From: Prorocentrum cordatum
Lineage: Eukaryota > Sar > Dinophyceae > Prorocentrales > Prorocentraceae
NCBI GenBank assembly: GCA_963575745.1
Contig: CAUYUJ010000653.1
Span: 26,287-90,286 of the forward strand
Reading direction: 5' to 3'
DNA: 64,000 bases
This document shows, one piece after another, positions 44,841-58,100 of the stretch. The number at the start of each line of letters is the position of its first letter. Position 1 is the stretch's first letter. Below the pieces are notes generated by a model. That model searched no databases, was not told the origin of the DNA, and saw only the letters and a list, made by a program, of their open reading frames with translations. Both the position numbers and the translations under genes were made by a program.

Positions 44841-47267
44841 CTGGGCCACAGCGAGTGCTACCTGCTGGTTTGGGACACCAATTGGGCCATGGAGTGGACG
44901 GAGCGCGACATGGTAGCAGACACCCCGAACACGTTCCTCATCTCCAAATCCTCGTCAACAGCGGATGTCCTGGCAGAGATGACGCATGTCTGGCCTCCCG
45001 CCCCCGGTGCCAGGGTCTCAGGCACAGACCGGAGCTGCCCTGCTGGAATCGCGCTAGTCCACTACGACGCCAAGAGAAACGGTCCCTTCCACGACGCCGA
45101 CGACACAGTTACAAGGCCATACCCAGGCCAGGCATACTACAGGGTCGATCGCACCACGAGGAAGACCCAATTTAACAAGGTCAACGCGGCGATACGGGAG
45201 TTCTTTTCAATCGGATGCGACAAGGCGGCTCTGTGGGTCACCGCCCTCCCACCCATCGTATGGGCGCTTGTCTTCCGACACGAGGACTACGACAACGAGG
45301 CTAGAGCTCTGGCCGTGCCAGCCCAGGGAGAAGCGGCAGATCTTCTGCTGGCGCAGGCCTCGGTGACCCTGGGGCGCACTATCGGCGACCCCGACCAACC
45401 CCGTGCCAAGCCGCGTACCGGCGCGCCTGCGCTGACGCCGCAACTGGCGGAGGAGTCCCCAGGCAGCGTTTTCCAGCGATTATTGCTGGCCCCTAAGGAG
45501 GAACAACTTACGCGCATCTGTAACCTGCACCGCGCCAACGACGCAGAGCGACGCTGCGTGCTGGCGACGCAGAACGCCCTGATCCCCACCCTCTGCCACG
45601 GACCTCCCGGGACTGGGAAGACCCAAGTCACAGCATGCGTAGCGGGCGCCTACATGTCCTGTCTCCCCCCAGGGTGGGGGGTAGACTTCTTTGGCGGCAC
45701 CGGCGGTTCCATGGGCAACCTGGCAGAACAAATCGGAAATAACCTGCATCCAGACGACAAGGACCTGTTCCCGCGCATGGCAGTCCGCCTCGCGCACGAG
45801 GACAAGGTGAAGGGCAACGTGGCCAAAACGATCACCCCCGCGGCCAAGTGCGCCAAGATGTACAACGTATCAGGGGACGACGTCACCGCGGGGCGTGCGA
45901 GCTTGTTCCGCAAGTTTCGTTCGGAAGTCGCTACCGAGGCAAAACTTATCTAGGCCCCGCACGAAGCGGGAACCGACCTCCGGGAAAAGAAGCTCCTCAT
46001 ATGTATTCTCGACGAGGCAGGACAAACGTCCGAGCCCATGGCCGTCATGTCCCTGAACCACGCCGTCAGGTGCGGAGCCAGGACGGTTCTCTTCGGCGAC
46101 GAGCGGCAGCTGTGCCCAACGGTCAAATCTCAGCAGGCATTCCAGTGGGGGGTAGGTGTTTCCGTCCTCGGCAAGTACGTGGCAGCCATAGGAGACATCC
46201 CCGAGTGCAACGTCACGCTGGGGGAGTGCTACCGGATCCATCCGTCCCTGCTCGCGTGGCCTTCGCTCACGTTCTACGGGGGCAGACTGATCTCCGCCAT
46301 CCTGGACCCCTTGCGGCAGCGGCCATGCGCCGAAGGACTGGAGTGGCCACTCGCACGACCGCTGTCCGACCCAGAATACGAAGCAGAGAAGAGCGAGGGC
46401 GCCAGCTACGAGCCGGACGACTCCCTGATCGACACCACAGGCGCATTCAGGAGTAAGGCAGCTTGCGTGGCCCCGAAGGGAGCAGCGGCACCGGCCACGA
46501 CTGGCATCGCTTCAGGCTCGCCCATATCCCCTCGCAAGAGGTGCAGTCCAAGTTCCAGCACGGCTACGCGAACATCCACGAGGCGCGCGCGGTGGTTGCA
46601 CTGGTGAGTGCACTCGTACCATGGGTAAGACGGACCAAGAGCACCATCCTCATACTGTCGCCGTACAAGCTCCAGCTGACCCCCGTACTTGTTTGCAACC
46701 CGTGCTCACTCTACGACATCAGACGTTGCTCGCGAGCGGCGCAAGGGGGCGGAACCGACATGACCAGCGGTCCCAGCTCCCTACGACAACAAGGACGGGG
46801 CTGCTCCACCTTCTCACGCCACCACGGGGCCCACGGGAGGAACGTGGATCAATCGCGCCACGGCGGCAATCGGCCTGAGTGAGCGCTTCAGCGGGGTCGC
46901 AGAGCTCTTTCCAGAACTCCTGGAGAGCGAGGCGATCCGGGTCACCGCGATCGACGCCGCACAGGGGCAGGAAGCCTCCCTCGTCATCCTCAGGACCACT
47001 CGGGCCAACTCCATGCTAAATTGGGGCCACGTCGACGACCGGCACCGCATCAACGTGGGGCTGACGCGTCCACAGTGCAACCTCATCATGGCGGCCGACG
47101 CAAGGATGTTCCGCACGACCACAGACGCGGCACTCCATCACCTGAGCACCTGGGCCCGGAAGGCGGACCTTGCCTTCGAATTCCACATTCATCGAGACGG
47201 AAGCCTACGCCAGACCAAGGCCGACCCAAGGGTTTTCATGGACGAAATACTTGAATGGCCACCCTGA
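44841..47267 (+). pseudogene. UPF1-like SF1 helicase, copy 2
   Basis: Same motif set and same TAG (45951-45953) and frame changes as the first copy. One difference lies beside Walker A: codon 45624-45626 is CAA (Gln), where copy 1 has AAA (Lys) at 7045-7047. Sharing every break means they predate the duplication, or the duplication is an assembly product. Confidence 0.75.
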
Positions 47268-47268
47268 T

Positions 47269-48014
47269 GAAAAGGCCAAGCTCGTGGCGGAGGCCGAGCG
47301 AAGACGGAAGGAGAAGGAAATAATCAAGGCCCGGCAGGCTCAGCAGGCTGGCTTCTCGGCACGGGCCGATCTACCGCTCCGTGCCGACCACAGCTGGAAG
47401 GACCTGGAGGACGACGTCAACGTTGCAACGACGAGGCTACTGTGCTGCGCAGCACTCGGTCCGTGCCTGCTATGGTGCCTCGGGCTACACCCGCACCAGT
47501 ACGGCGTCGCGGACCAACCTACTGACCCCAGCCTTCAGGACAGGAAGGGATGGAGCATGAACAGGTACCTCTTCGTCCGCTTGTCGGTGGTAGGACTGGA
47601 CGCCGGCAACCTGGTCTACACTGCGGTCTTCGCGACCATCACGCGGGCGATAGGACTCGGAGTCACAGAGAAAGACAACGCACACGCACTCGACCCCAAC
47701 CTGATCCCGCCCCGAACCGACCCAACATGCCAGCCGCGAGGCATATCAAGGAAACCTGTATCCCCACCGACGTGCCCAGGCGCAGACCCAAATGCTGGCA
47801 CCCATCTACATGCAAGTGCCAGATTCACAAGGAGCCACCCACAACGGCCGTGTTTCATGCCTTCTGCAACATGGGTCCAAGAGAAAGCCCGGCCGCAGTT
47901 GTCAGCAGCCTACTGGGCAGCACCGGCGCGACCCTGGATAGCATCCAGGCCAGGGTGCTCCTCGCCCTGTCCCTGCCTATGCAGCGCGAACCACGTGCCT
48001 GTCTGTACCCGTAG
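47269..48014 (+). pseudogene. Charged stretch and Cys/His cluster, copy 2
   Basis: Equivalent to 8690-9435. No differences noticed. Confidence 0.4.
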
Positions 48015-48025
48015 GCATCGGAGAC

Positions 48026-49132
48026 GTGATCGAAGCCATCCTCGGCTTGTGCGAGCCGCGCCGCCCGCCCGACAAGACTGCTCGTGACCAGTTGGGCGCG
48101 TTGTTCGGGCTCCAGGGGAGACGCTTCAAGCAGCTGCACTCGGCACTGGAGCTCCTGATCACAGCGGTGTCCCGCTTAGTCGCGGTCGCCCATCACCGCC
48201 CCTTGGCCAGGAGTGCGAACTGCCCCGCGACCTGGGAGGGCCTATTGGCTAAGAAATTCCCGCTCCAGGCCACCCTCGCAGTCATCGAGGGCATCGTGTC
48301 CACAGCCAACCTGTCAGCCTTGGCAGTCCACGAGTGCGCCGTTTGCGTGCTCTACGTCGACGTGATCGGATCCGACACCGGCCTCGCCCACGACCCGACC
48401 AAGCAGGCAAGCAGCGCCACCTGGATAGGTGGAGGATGCTCCTACACGCGCCTGCGCCTGGATGCACCCGCCCCGGTCGGGCCACGCCCTGGAGTGACAC
48501 TAAAGCCCCCATGGTTAGGCAGCCGAGACGCCAGGTGGAGGAAGGAACAGTATAAGGCTGACTTCTACTGTCAAGGGTGCCTGCGCGGCCCCTGCAAGCA
48601 CGATAAGGGCGCCTGCGTCAGCAAACGAATTCGCCAAACAATCAGCAGCAACAGGCTGACGGAGTACTACCGGGGGAAGGACCTGACCTGGCTTTGCATA
48701 TGCTGCTGGACTACGAAGGCAACGGCCGAGCGGCAGCCCATTCCAGACGACGTGGACTTCAAGAGCTGGATCAACGACCGCCCCGACGACATGCATGTCC
48801 GGGCAACGCGTGCCCTTCCAGGGCTGTGTCCGACGTCCGTACCCACGGCCCTGACGCCCCTGGACGAGCTACTGGTCCCACTGGAAGGCGAACTGAACCC
48901 CCTCAATGTGGGAACCACCCTCCCAGCCAGCATCACGAACGACGACCGCCTGATCATCAAATTCCACAAGGGGAATGTCGGCATCTGGAGATGTGATGGC
49001 TGCCCCTCCGGCACAGAGGGACACAGGTGGGGGCCAGGGCAGGCCTACCCTGACATGTACGGGCACGCCGCGGATCCAGAAGGGCTCCGCGACGGCCTCA
49101 ATCTGGTCCACGGGCTCCTCCCGTACAGCTGA
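48026..49132 (+). CDS. Cys-rich segment, 368 codons, copy 2
   Basis: Equivalent to 9447-10553, with identical translation as far as I can see and the same TGATG overlap with the next frame. Confidence 0.45.
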   Translation: MIEAILGLCEPRRPPDKTARDQLGALFGLQGRRFKQLHSALELLITAVSRLVAVAHHRPLARSANCPATWEGLLAKKFPLQATLAVIEGIVSTANLSALAVHECAVCVLYVDVIGSDTGLAHDPTKQASSATWIGGGCSYTRLRLDAPAPVGPRPGVTLKPPWLGSRDARWRKEQYKADFYCQGCLRGPCKHDKGACVSKRIRQTISSNRLTEYYRGKDLTWLCICCWTTKATAERQPIPDDVDFKSWINDRPDDMHVRATRALPGLCPTSVPTALTPLDELLVPLEGELNPLNVGTTLPASITNDDRLIIKFHKGNVGIWRCDGCPSGTEGHRWGPGQAYPDMYGHAADPEGLRDGLNLVHGLLPYS

Positions 49133-49614
49133 TGAGGGACATGTTCCTGCCCGAGCGCTGGCATGCGGGCTGGTGCTGCAAGGAATGCCTGATCCACCAA
49201 TGGAACATGTCCCCATCAGCCAGGAGTCAGGTACTCGACAGATACGGCCCTGACGTATACCCAAGAGCAGGGGCCAAACCCTTCCCCGCGCTATCGGGCA
49301 TCGCCGCCTCATCGGCGGAGGGCGCAGCGCGCCCCAGCCAAGAGGAGGTGCTTCGACGCGCAGCCGCCTGGGACGAGGCAGAGCGCAGCTACTTCGACCG
49401 CCGCGCCACTGCACTGCCACCTCCCGTCCGGGATCCCGACGCTGCGGCTTCCGCCCAGCCGCCCACAGGGCGCAACTGCTGGCGGGGCCCAGCAGCGCAC
49501 CACCCCCCGGGCGGGCGCGCGCCCCGAGCAGACACCCAGCCCAGCCCAGTCAACAAGGCCCACGAAGGAAAGGCGCGCGACACCCTGCCCAACACCCATC
49601 AAACCGCCCACTAA
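49132..49614 (+). CDS. WCCKEC continuation segment, copy 2
   Basis: Equivalent to 10553-11035. No differences noticed. Confidence 0.4.
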   Translation: MRDMFLPERWHAGWCCKECLIHQWNMSPSARSQVLDRYGPDVYPRAGAKPFPALSGIAASSAEGAARPSQEEVLRRAAAWDEAERSYFDRRATALPPPVRDPDAAASAQPPTGRNCWRGPAAHHPPGGRAPRADTQPSPVNKAHEGKARDTLPNTHQTAH

Positions 49615-49728
49615 CGGAGGCGATTCATCCCTTCCCCCTTCACTTCCACCCACTCCGCGTGGCGACGAGCCGACCCCAGCCCAGCCGGCCACGCGACCCA
49701 CGGCTGCCAAGTCCGGCGGGGCGCCGCC

Positions 49729-51335
49729 ATCCGTCGGCCCGACACCTGAGCCCCTCGGAAGGTGTGCAGAACACGGCAGCCGTGAAGTGCAGCAAGGGCA
49801 GGTCCTGGACACGCCCATCGTGGGCTCCCTGTGCCCAACTGCCACGGACAACCCAGGCATCCAGTGCGGCGACTACGTGGTCATCAGGGGTGACACCCTT
49901 CCCCGCGCCAGATGGTTCAGCGCTGCGGACTGCACCGAGCCCCTATCGACACAGCCCCTGGACGGAGCCGCTACTCGTCCAGATCGGCAGCGAGTGGCTG
50001 GAAGTACGAGGCGTCGGCGACAGGACGCTACGCGTAAACGTCCTCCGTGGAGACGCAGCGCTCCGGGCAGCTACCTTTCTGGACAATGCCCAAGGCAAGG
50101 TGCACAGAAAGCAAGCACCAGCGCTCCTCGACAGCCCCGCGCGTGGCATCGACGCCGGGGGAGACAACGCGGCCTCCTCAGGAGGAATGCAGGACAGGCC
50201 CAAGCTCGAGCCCTACCCGCCGCAATCCGACGCACAGGACCCGACCTACGAACCTGTGCCCCGCATGCCTCCCAAAAAGGAGGACCCCGACTGGGGCAGC
50301 GACGACCAGGCACAAGAGCAGAAGCTGCGCCTCGCCGAGGCCCTAGGCGAGGTCCATCCCGTCTCCTCGTCCTCAGACTCGGACACAGTCGAAGAGCACC
50401 AAGCCAAGACGAGTCCTCTGAGCGAGCGGCGCACCAGCCCCGATATCGACCCGCGCAGTGCCGATCAGAAGGCTGCCCACGCACCCGCTGAGCCAATCTT
50501 GCGCCTAGAGGCCGCGGCCGACGACCGGAACCTTCACGCGCGGAACCGCTCCCAGGGCCCGGAGGACCCACGACCTGCACTCACCCCTCTCCCTGCGCAC
50601 CTCCTAGAGCGCTCGCGCAGCAGGGTGCGGGAGCCAGTGGCCTGGGAGTCGTACACGACGGCGGTGAGGCGCGAGTCAAGAGAGGACGACCGGCCCCGCA
50701 CAGGAGAGCGAGACCGCGACCGCGACCGCGACCGCAACCAGGGCGCGGCGGGGGCACCTTGGCGCAGACGCGACGCCAAGGACTGGGACAGAACTAAGGA
50801 TGGCTACTGGTGCCAGAGCCACGACGCTGGCAGGGGCGCAGGTAGCGCACCCTGGCGCCAGCCAGAATCGCGCAACTTTTACTACATGGACGATCGCAGC
50901 CACGCCGGCACCAGCCGGACGCGAACCACCGTCCGCGTTGGATGGCAGCGCCTCCCAAACAAGACAGCGGTAACACACCTGAAGAGGCTGCAAGCAGAAG
51001 GGGGATACCACTTCAACGCAGCCTGGCATTCGTGGTGCAGGCGCATGTGCACGGGGCAGGGCAAGGGGAAATCCAAAGACCAGGCGCCTTTCGACCCGGG
51101 CCGCTGGCATCAGTGGATCATCGACGAACTCCTGGATGACATGAGCGCCAACAACTACCACGTGGAGCGGCGGTCCAGCAGCGCAGGCGTCTACGTGGAC
51201 TGGGAGCGGGAACAGGAGCTCTACCGGGACGTGCAGATGAAAAGGGAGGTCGCTAAGGGTGACGGGCGCGACGAGGACCAGGCGCGCAGCTCCGGGTGCC
51301 GCGACGCCCGGACTGGAAAGCGCCCGCGGCGCTGA
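49729..51335 (+). pseudogene. Arg/Asp-rich C-terminal segment, copy 2
   Basis: Equivalent to 11150-12756. One Ser codon of copy 1 (near 11965) is Asn here (near 50544). Confidence 0.45.
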
Positions 51336-52536
51336 CAGTCGTCGACCCGACCACCTCTTGCCCCACGGCCCCGCAGCACAACCAGCCAATCTCTCCCACT
51401 ACCTGCGCCCCCGACCCCGACCCACACCCCAACCTGTCACCTGGCTGGGGACCGTGTGTCCCTCTCTTCCCCATTACCTGCACCCCGTCGCCCCTGTGGC
51501 GCCCGCGTTCCACGAGTTGGCTACCCGCCCTTCCACCTGGACCCCGCCCTTCCCTCCTTCTCCCCTCCCTCTCCCGTATTCAAGGATCTGGGACTCTGTG
51601 TCCCACCTGTACCCATCGGCTGAAGGAGATTCAAGGATCTGGGGCGACTTGCAGGGCACGCCCCCTTCTACCTGCGATGGGACCTCGTGTCTTGCCTAAA
51701 CGCATTGGGGCTTGTCCCCGCGTGAGCACCCTGGTGCAAGCTGGCGCGACTTCGGCTGGCGCGGGATGCCGGCCTCTCTCTTCCCTGTTCGCCCCCCCCC
51801 CCCCGCTCGCTTCCCCCCCCTTCCATGGCGGCGGCGCCCGGCGCAGCGCGGCTCTGGCCCGGTTCTGGGCACTGCACCTTGCCGCTTTGGCGGCCCCGCA
51901 CGCCCTGGGCAGCGCGGCTCAGGCCCGGCCCTTGGCCATGCGGTCGTCGGCGCATCGTGTGCGGCCCCCGCCCGTCTTCGCGCGCTGACTGTGCAGATCA
52001 GGCTTCCTCCCTGCACACCGCCGACATCCAGTCGGGCGTCGGGCGCGGACGGCCTTGCTTCTGGCCGCGCCCCTTGGCTGCTTCCTGGACGTGGATTGGA
52101 CCTACTACCCGAGGCCGCTACCGACCACCCGGTGGCACAACGCTGTACATCGTCTTCGTGGTCCTCCTCATCTCCTGGGCCTCTCCTCACCAATCGGTGG
52201 CGCAAGTTGCGCATCGCCTACACGGTGGACTTCTACCCCCCCGGCGGCGACCTTGTCACGTCCTTCCGCGCGCAGCACTCGGCGATGGTGATTTTGACGC
52301 GCCGTTGACGGCATCGCCACACCGCTCACCCTCCGGGACTTCACCTCCGGCTCCTGTCCAAGGTGTATCTTTTCCTGTGCAAGCTCTTCAGCGCCGCCTG
52401 CACCCCGAGCCCTCCGGCCGCCTGAGGTCCCGCCCGCCCGCGCCCTGTCTCCCCAATTAGTGCTTTGCGCGGCCCGCCTAGCTCTTAGCCGGAAGTGGCT
52501 CGCTCTCGGCCCGCAGACCAAAAGTGTGTGTGTGTG

Positions 52537-52586
<50 letters not shown>

Positions 52587-53354
52587 GTCGTGCGTGCGTG
52601 CGTGCGTGCGTGCGTGCCTGTGTGTGTGTGTGTTTGTGTGTGTTTTTGTGCGTCTTTGCTGTTGCCTGTGCGTGCGTGCGTCGTTGCGTGTTGTCAGTGT
52701 TGCTTTGGAAATGAGTTTTGAGTTTTCGCCAGTTTGGGTGCGAATATGTGACCGTGTGATGAATGAGGGAGCGATGCAGCAACTGCGTTTTTTGTGTGAT
52801 GGGTTTGCCGTTCTTTACAGCTTGTTGTGCAATCGCGTGTATTGTTCCCCACATCCAAAGTGGGGTTCTTGTTTTCTCTGCACACCCCGCGCAGGAACAC
52901 TCACCCCACCCCCTCTCCTCTTCTGCCTTCGCACACTCACTCACTCACTCATCATCATCACCACTCACTCACACTCACACTCACTCACACTCTCTCATCA
53001 TCAACATCAGCATCATCACTCGCGCTCACTCACACGCTCAGTCACTCACATAATCATCATCATCATCATCATCATCATTCCCCACATCCTAAGTGTGGTT
53101 CTTGTTCCCCACATCCTAAGTGGGGTTCTTGTTTTCTCTGCGCACACTCCGCGCAGGATCTTTCCTCCTCCTCCTCCTCCCTCTCCTCTGCTCCTCTTTG
53201 CTTCCTTCTCCGCATTATCATCGCCATCACCATCACTCCCCACTCATCATCATCATCATCACCATCAACATCACCATCACCATCGCACGATCACTCACCA
53301 TCATCGGCATCGAACGATCATCATCATCATCATCATCATCGTCATCACTACTCG
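51336..53354. repeat. Spacer, GT tract, hairpins and CAT tracts, copy 2
   Basis: Equivalent to 12757-14775. The (GT)n lies at about 52524-52655, and the CCCCAC/GTGGGG hairpins at about 52847, 53080 and 53107. Confidence 0.8.
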
Positions 53355-54824
53355 CTGACTTGAGGCCTGAATCTGGAGGAAGTATCAGGCGGGGGCCTCG
53401 TCTGTGAGTGAAGTATGAGGAAGTCTCAGGCGGGGCCCCCCTCCTTATGGGGCCCGCACTTCATGTTCGAATCCGAGCGGGTCATCCGCAACGTGCAACT
53501 GTCGTCACTTTTGGGCTCTTGAGACCTGAATATGGAGGAGGTCTCGAGCGGGGGCCTCGTCTGTGAGTGAATTGCGAGGACGGCTTAGGCGGGAGCCCCC
53601 TCCCTGTGGGGCCCGCACTTCATGTTCGAATCCGAGCGGGTCGTCCGCAACGTGTAACTGTCGTCACTTTTGGGCTCTTGCGGCCTGAATATGGAGGAAG
53701 TATCAGGCGGGAGCCTCGTCTGTGAGTGAATTGTGAGGGAGTCTCAGGCGGGAGCCCCCTCTCTTTGGGGACCGCACTTCATGTTCGAATCCGAGCGGGT
53801 CATCCGCAACGTGCAACTGTCGTCACTTTTGGGCTCTTAAGACTTGAATATGGAGGAAGTCTCGAGCAGGAGCCTCGTCTGTGAGTGGATTGTGAGGAAG
53901 TCTCAGGCGGGGGTCCCCTCCCTATGGGGCCAGCACTTCATGTTCGAATCCGAGCGGGTCATCCGCAACGTGTAATTGTCGTCACTTTTGGGCTCTTGAG
54001 ACTTGAATATGGAGGAAGTCTCGAGCGGGAGCCTCGTCTGTGAGTGAATTGCGAGGAAGTCTCAGGCGGGAGCCCGCTCCCTATGGGGCCCGCACTTCAT
54101 GTTCGAATCCGAGCGGGTCATCCGCAACGTGTAATTGTCGTCACTTTTGGGCTCTTGAGGCCTGAACATTGAGGAAGTATCAGGCGGGAGCCTCGTTTGT
54201 GAGTGAATTGTGAGGAAGTCTCAGGCGGGAACCCCTTCCCTATGGGGCCAGCACTTATGCTCGAATCCGAGCGGGTCATCCGCAACGTGTAACTGTCGTC
54301 ACTTTTGGGCTCTTGAGGCTTGAATATGGAGGAAGTATCAGGCGGGAGCCTCGTCTGTGAGTGAATTGTGAGGGAGTCTCAGGCGGGGCCCCCCTCCTTA
54401 TGGGGACCGCACTTCATGTTCGAATCCGAGCGGGTCATCCGCAACGTGCAACTGTCGTCACTTTTGGGCTCTTGTGGCCTGAATATGGAGGAAGTCTCGA
54501 GCGGGAGCCTCGTCTGTGAGTGAATTTTGAGGAAGTCTCAGGCGGGGGCCCCCTCCCTATGGGGCCAGCGCTTCATGTTCGAATCCGAGCGGGTCATCCG
54601 CAACGTGCAACTGTAGTCACTTTTGGGCTCTTGAGACCTGAATATGGGGGAAGTCTCGAGCGGGAGCCTCGTCTGTGAGTGAATTGTGAGGAAGTCTCAG
54701 GCGGGGCCCCCCTCCCTATGGGGCCCGCGCTTCATGTTCGAATCCGAGCGGGTCATCCGCAACGTGCAACTGTAGTCACTTGGGCTCTTGAGACCTGAAT
54801 GCGGAGGAAGTCTCGAGCGGGAGC
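53355..54824. repeat. 159-bp satellite, copy 2
   Basis: Same nine-unit array. Around 54487-54500 it reads AATATGGAGGAAGTCTCGAG, where copy 1 (about 15907) has AACATGGAGGAAGTATCAGG. This is a block change matching another monomer type. Confidence 0.9.
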
Positions 54825-54966
54825 CTACGGCCCAGCCCGAAGGTTTGTCCCGACGGCTTCGCGATCTAGCCGTCGGCAGACGCGCGCGCGCTGGCCGAGG
54901 CGGCGACGGCGCTGAGGAAAATGGATTTGCTTGCCCCGACGAGGGGGGAGGGGAGGTGCACATGTA

Positions 54967-55189
54967 GAGAAAGGCAAGGGGATGAGGAGGGAAGGGGCAT
55001 GGGGGAGGCCGACGACGAGGAGGAGGTGGCGCGAGAGGAGGGGGAGGAAGAGGAGGAGGAGGAGGAGGAGGAGGAGGATGAGGAGGAGGAGGAGGAGGAG
55101 GATGAGGAGGAGGAGGAGGAGGAGGAGGGGGAGGAGGAGGAGGAGGAGGAGGAGGAGAAAGAGGAGGAGGAAGAGAAATAGAAGGGGGA
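54967..55189. repeat. GAG trinucleotide array, copy 2
   Basis: Equivalent to 16388-16610, apparently the same length. Confidence 0.85.
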
Positions 55190-55947
55190 GTAGAGGGCAG
55201 TGCAGGGGGCGAGAGGGGAGGGTGTCCGCCAGGGGGAGGAGGAAAGGGCAAAGGGTAAGCTAAACAGATTCTCATGTGGGGTCCTACCGTCGGAGTAATA
55301 TGTGTTTTCTCCAAATAGGCTTGCACTGTAGGAGCTCTAATTCATTCTCTCCTAACTGGTCCGTGCCCCCTAATTCCAATGTCCCCTCCCTAATTCCCAT
55401 GGCTATGCTTCTGCCTATGCCTATGCCTCCCTCCAGCTCCTATGCCTACGCCTGCTTGCTTGCGCGCTGGCTGGCTTGCGGAGTTGCGGATTCCAAGCAT
55501 GCTTGATTCCCCGAATTCCATTTTGAGTCAACGCCGGCTGATATTTGTGTACTGGAGGGTGTCGTAGAGATGTTTGTGCATTGGGAGTACCGCTGCAAGT
55601 GTTTGGGCAAGCTTGCCTGTCAATGCAGGGTGGACGTGTTGTTTGTGCGATTTCACGATTGTTATTGCACATCGGTCCGTGTCCCCTGCTCTTTGCCTGC
55701 ACGCGGGCTGCAAAAGGTTAGCGGCGCCCCAAACAGAGCATCGTGGTGATTGTTCGGGGATGTAGCAGTCAATAGCTGCACGCGTGTTGTTTTTAATAGC
55801 CATTCCGCGTTTGGGCCGTGCATCGTTTTGCGGATGATGGGGAGGAGGATGGATTTACTGCTGCAGTGTGTTTGAACGCAGGGCTGGTGGGTATTCAGAT
55901 TTCGAGAAGGAGCTGTATGGTAGCGTTTCCGTGTTTCACTCTCCTGT
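55190..55947. other. Spacer without recognised gene, copy 2
   Basis: Equivalent to 16611-17368. Confidence 0.5.
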
Positions 55948-57912
55948 TTTTTCTCCCAACCCTCCTTGGTTGGGTATTCGTTTTGACTAGAGCCGTGTGG
56001 TCTCCACTTCCTCCTTCCCTCCTTCCTTCCTTCCCGCCTCCCTCTTGCCTCCTCCTGTCTTGCCTGCGGGGGGCTGCGATCTGTGAAACTGTCGCCACTT
56101 TCGAAGCCTGCTGGAGGGCCCAGCACAGTGACGCCACGGGCAGATTCAAATTAGACCTCGCCATCGCTGGGGGGGCTGCGATCTGTGAAACTGTCGCCAC
56201 TTTCGAGGCCTGCTGGGGGACCCAGCACAGTGACGCCACGGGCAGATTCAAATTCGACCTCGCCATCCCTGGGGGGCTGCGATCTGTGAAACTGTCGCCA
56301 CTTTCGAGGCCTGCTGGGGGGCCCAGCACAGTGGGTACCCACGGCGAATTCAAATGTGACCTCGCCATCCCTTGTGAGCTGCGATCTGTAAAAAACTGTC
56401 GCCACTTTCGAGGGCTGCTGGGGGGCCCAGCACAGTGACGCCACGGGCAGATTCAAATTAGACCCGGCCATCCCTGGGGGGCTGCGATTGTGAAACTGTC
56501 GCCACTTTCGAGGCCTGCTGGGGGGCCCAGCACAGTGACGCCACACGCAGACCAAATTAGACCTCGCCATCCCTGGGGGGCTGCGATCTGTGAAACTGTC
56601 GCCACTTTCGAGGCCTGCTGGGGGGCCCAGCACAGTGACGCCACGGGCGGATCCAAATTAGACCTCGCCATCCCTGGGGGGCTGCGATCTGTGAAACTGT
56701 CGCCATTTTCGAGCCCTGCTGGGGGGCCAGCACAGTGACGCCACGGGCGGACCCAAATTAGACCTCGCCATCCCTGGGGGGCTGCGATCTGTGAAACTGT
56801 CGCCACTTTCGAGGCCTGCTGGGGGGCCCAGCACAGTGACGCCACGGGCGGATTCAAATTAGGCCTCGCCATCCCTGGGGGGGCTGCGATCTGTGAAACT
56901 GTCGCCACTTTCGAGGCCTGCTGGGGGGCCCAGTACAGTGACGCCACGCGCGGACCCAAATTAGACCTCGCCATCCCTGGGGGGCTGCGATCTGTGAAAC
57001 TGTCGCCACTTTCGAGGCCTGCTGGGGGGCCCAGCACAGTGACGCCACGCGAAGACTCAAATTAGACCTCGCCATCCCTCCGGGGCTGCGATCTGTGAAA
57101 CTGTCGCCACTTTCGATGCCTGCTGGGGGGCCCAGCACAGTGACGCCACGCGCGGACCCAAATTAGACATCGCCTCCCTAGGGGGCTGCGATCTGTGAAA
57201 CTGTCGCCACTTTCGAGGCCTGCTGGGGGGTCCAGCACAGTGACGCCACGCAAGGACCCAAATTAGACCTCGCCATCCCTGGGGGGCTGCGATCTGTGAA
57301 ACTGTCGCCACTTTCGATGGCCTGCTGGGGCGCCAGCACAGTGACGCCAAACGCGCGGACCTAAATTTGACCTCGCCATCCCTGGGGGGCTGCGATCTGT
57401 GAAACTGTCGCCACTTTCGAGGCCTGCTGGGGGGCCCAGCACAGTGACGCCACGCGCGGACCCAAATTTGACCTTGCCATCCCTGGGGGGCTGCGATCTG
57501 TGAAACTATCGCCACTTTCGAGGCCTGCTGGGGGGCCCAGCACAGTGACGCCACGCGCGGACCCAAATTAGACCTCGCCATCCCTGGGGGGATTCGATCT
57601 GTGAAACTGTCGCCACTTTCGAGGCCTGCTGGGGGGCCCAGCACAGTGACGCCACGCGCGGACCCAAATTAGACCTCGCTATCCCTGGGGGGGCTGCGAT
57701 ATGAGATCCCCGCTTTCGAAATGGCTAGGGTTGCTCAGGGATTGTAACTAATAAGCTTTATCTAGTCCTTGTCCTGTAGCCAGTGTCCTGCGAGTCTCCC
57801 GAATTCCGTCTGCAGACATATGTAACCCTCGCTCCGTCATCCCCCCCTTATAAAGTGTCCAAAACTATTTGCGCCCCGCGTTTGCGCAGGGGTTGGGTAC
57901 GTCGCCAGGGTA
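55948..57912. repeat. 101-bp satellite unit 1, copy 2
   Basis: Hairpin leader at 55955-55974 and tail from about 57694. The array is 79 bp longer net than in copy 1, and its monomers differ in order (for example GTGGGTACCCACGG near 56332). Confidence 0.9.
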
Positions 57913-58100
57913 TTTAACTTGGGTTTCTGATTGGTGACTCTGCACTTGGGCTCTGTATTGTTCTGAGGATGGTGGGTAGCAGGCGGGATTCATGTCGCTA
58001 TAGTGTTTGTGCAAAGGGTTCGAGTCCAATGTGTTCCGCGTAATGTTGGTACGTGTGTTGATGTGCTTTGATTTTACGTGGCAGTCCCCTGGTTCACTTT

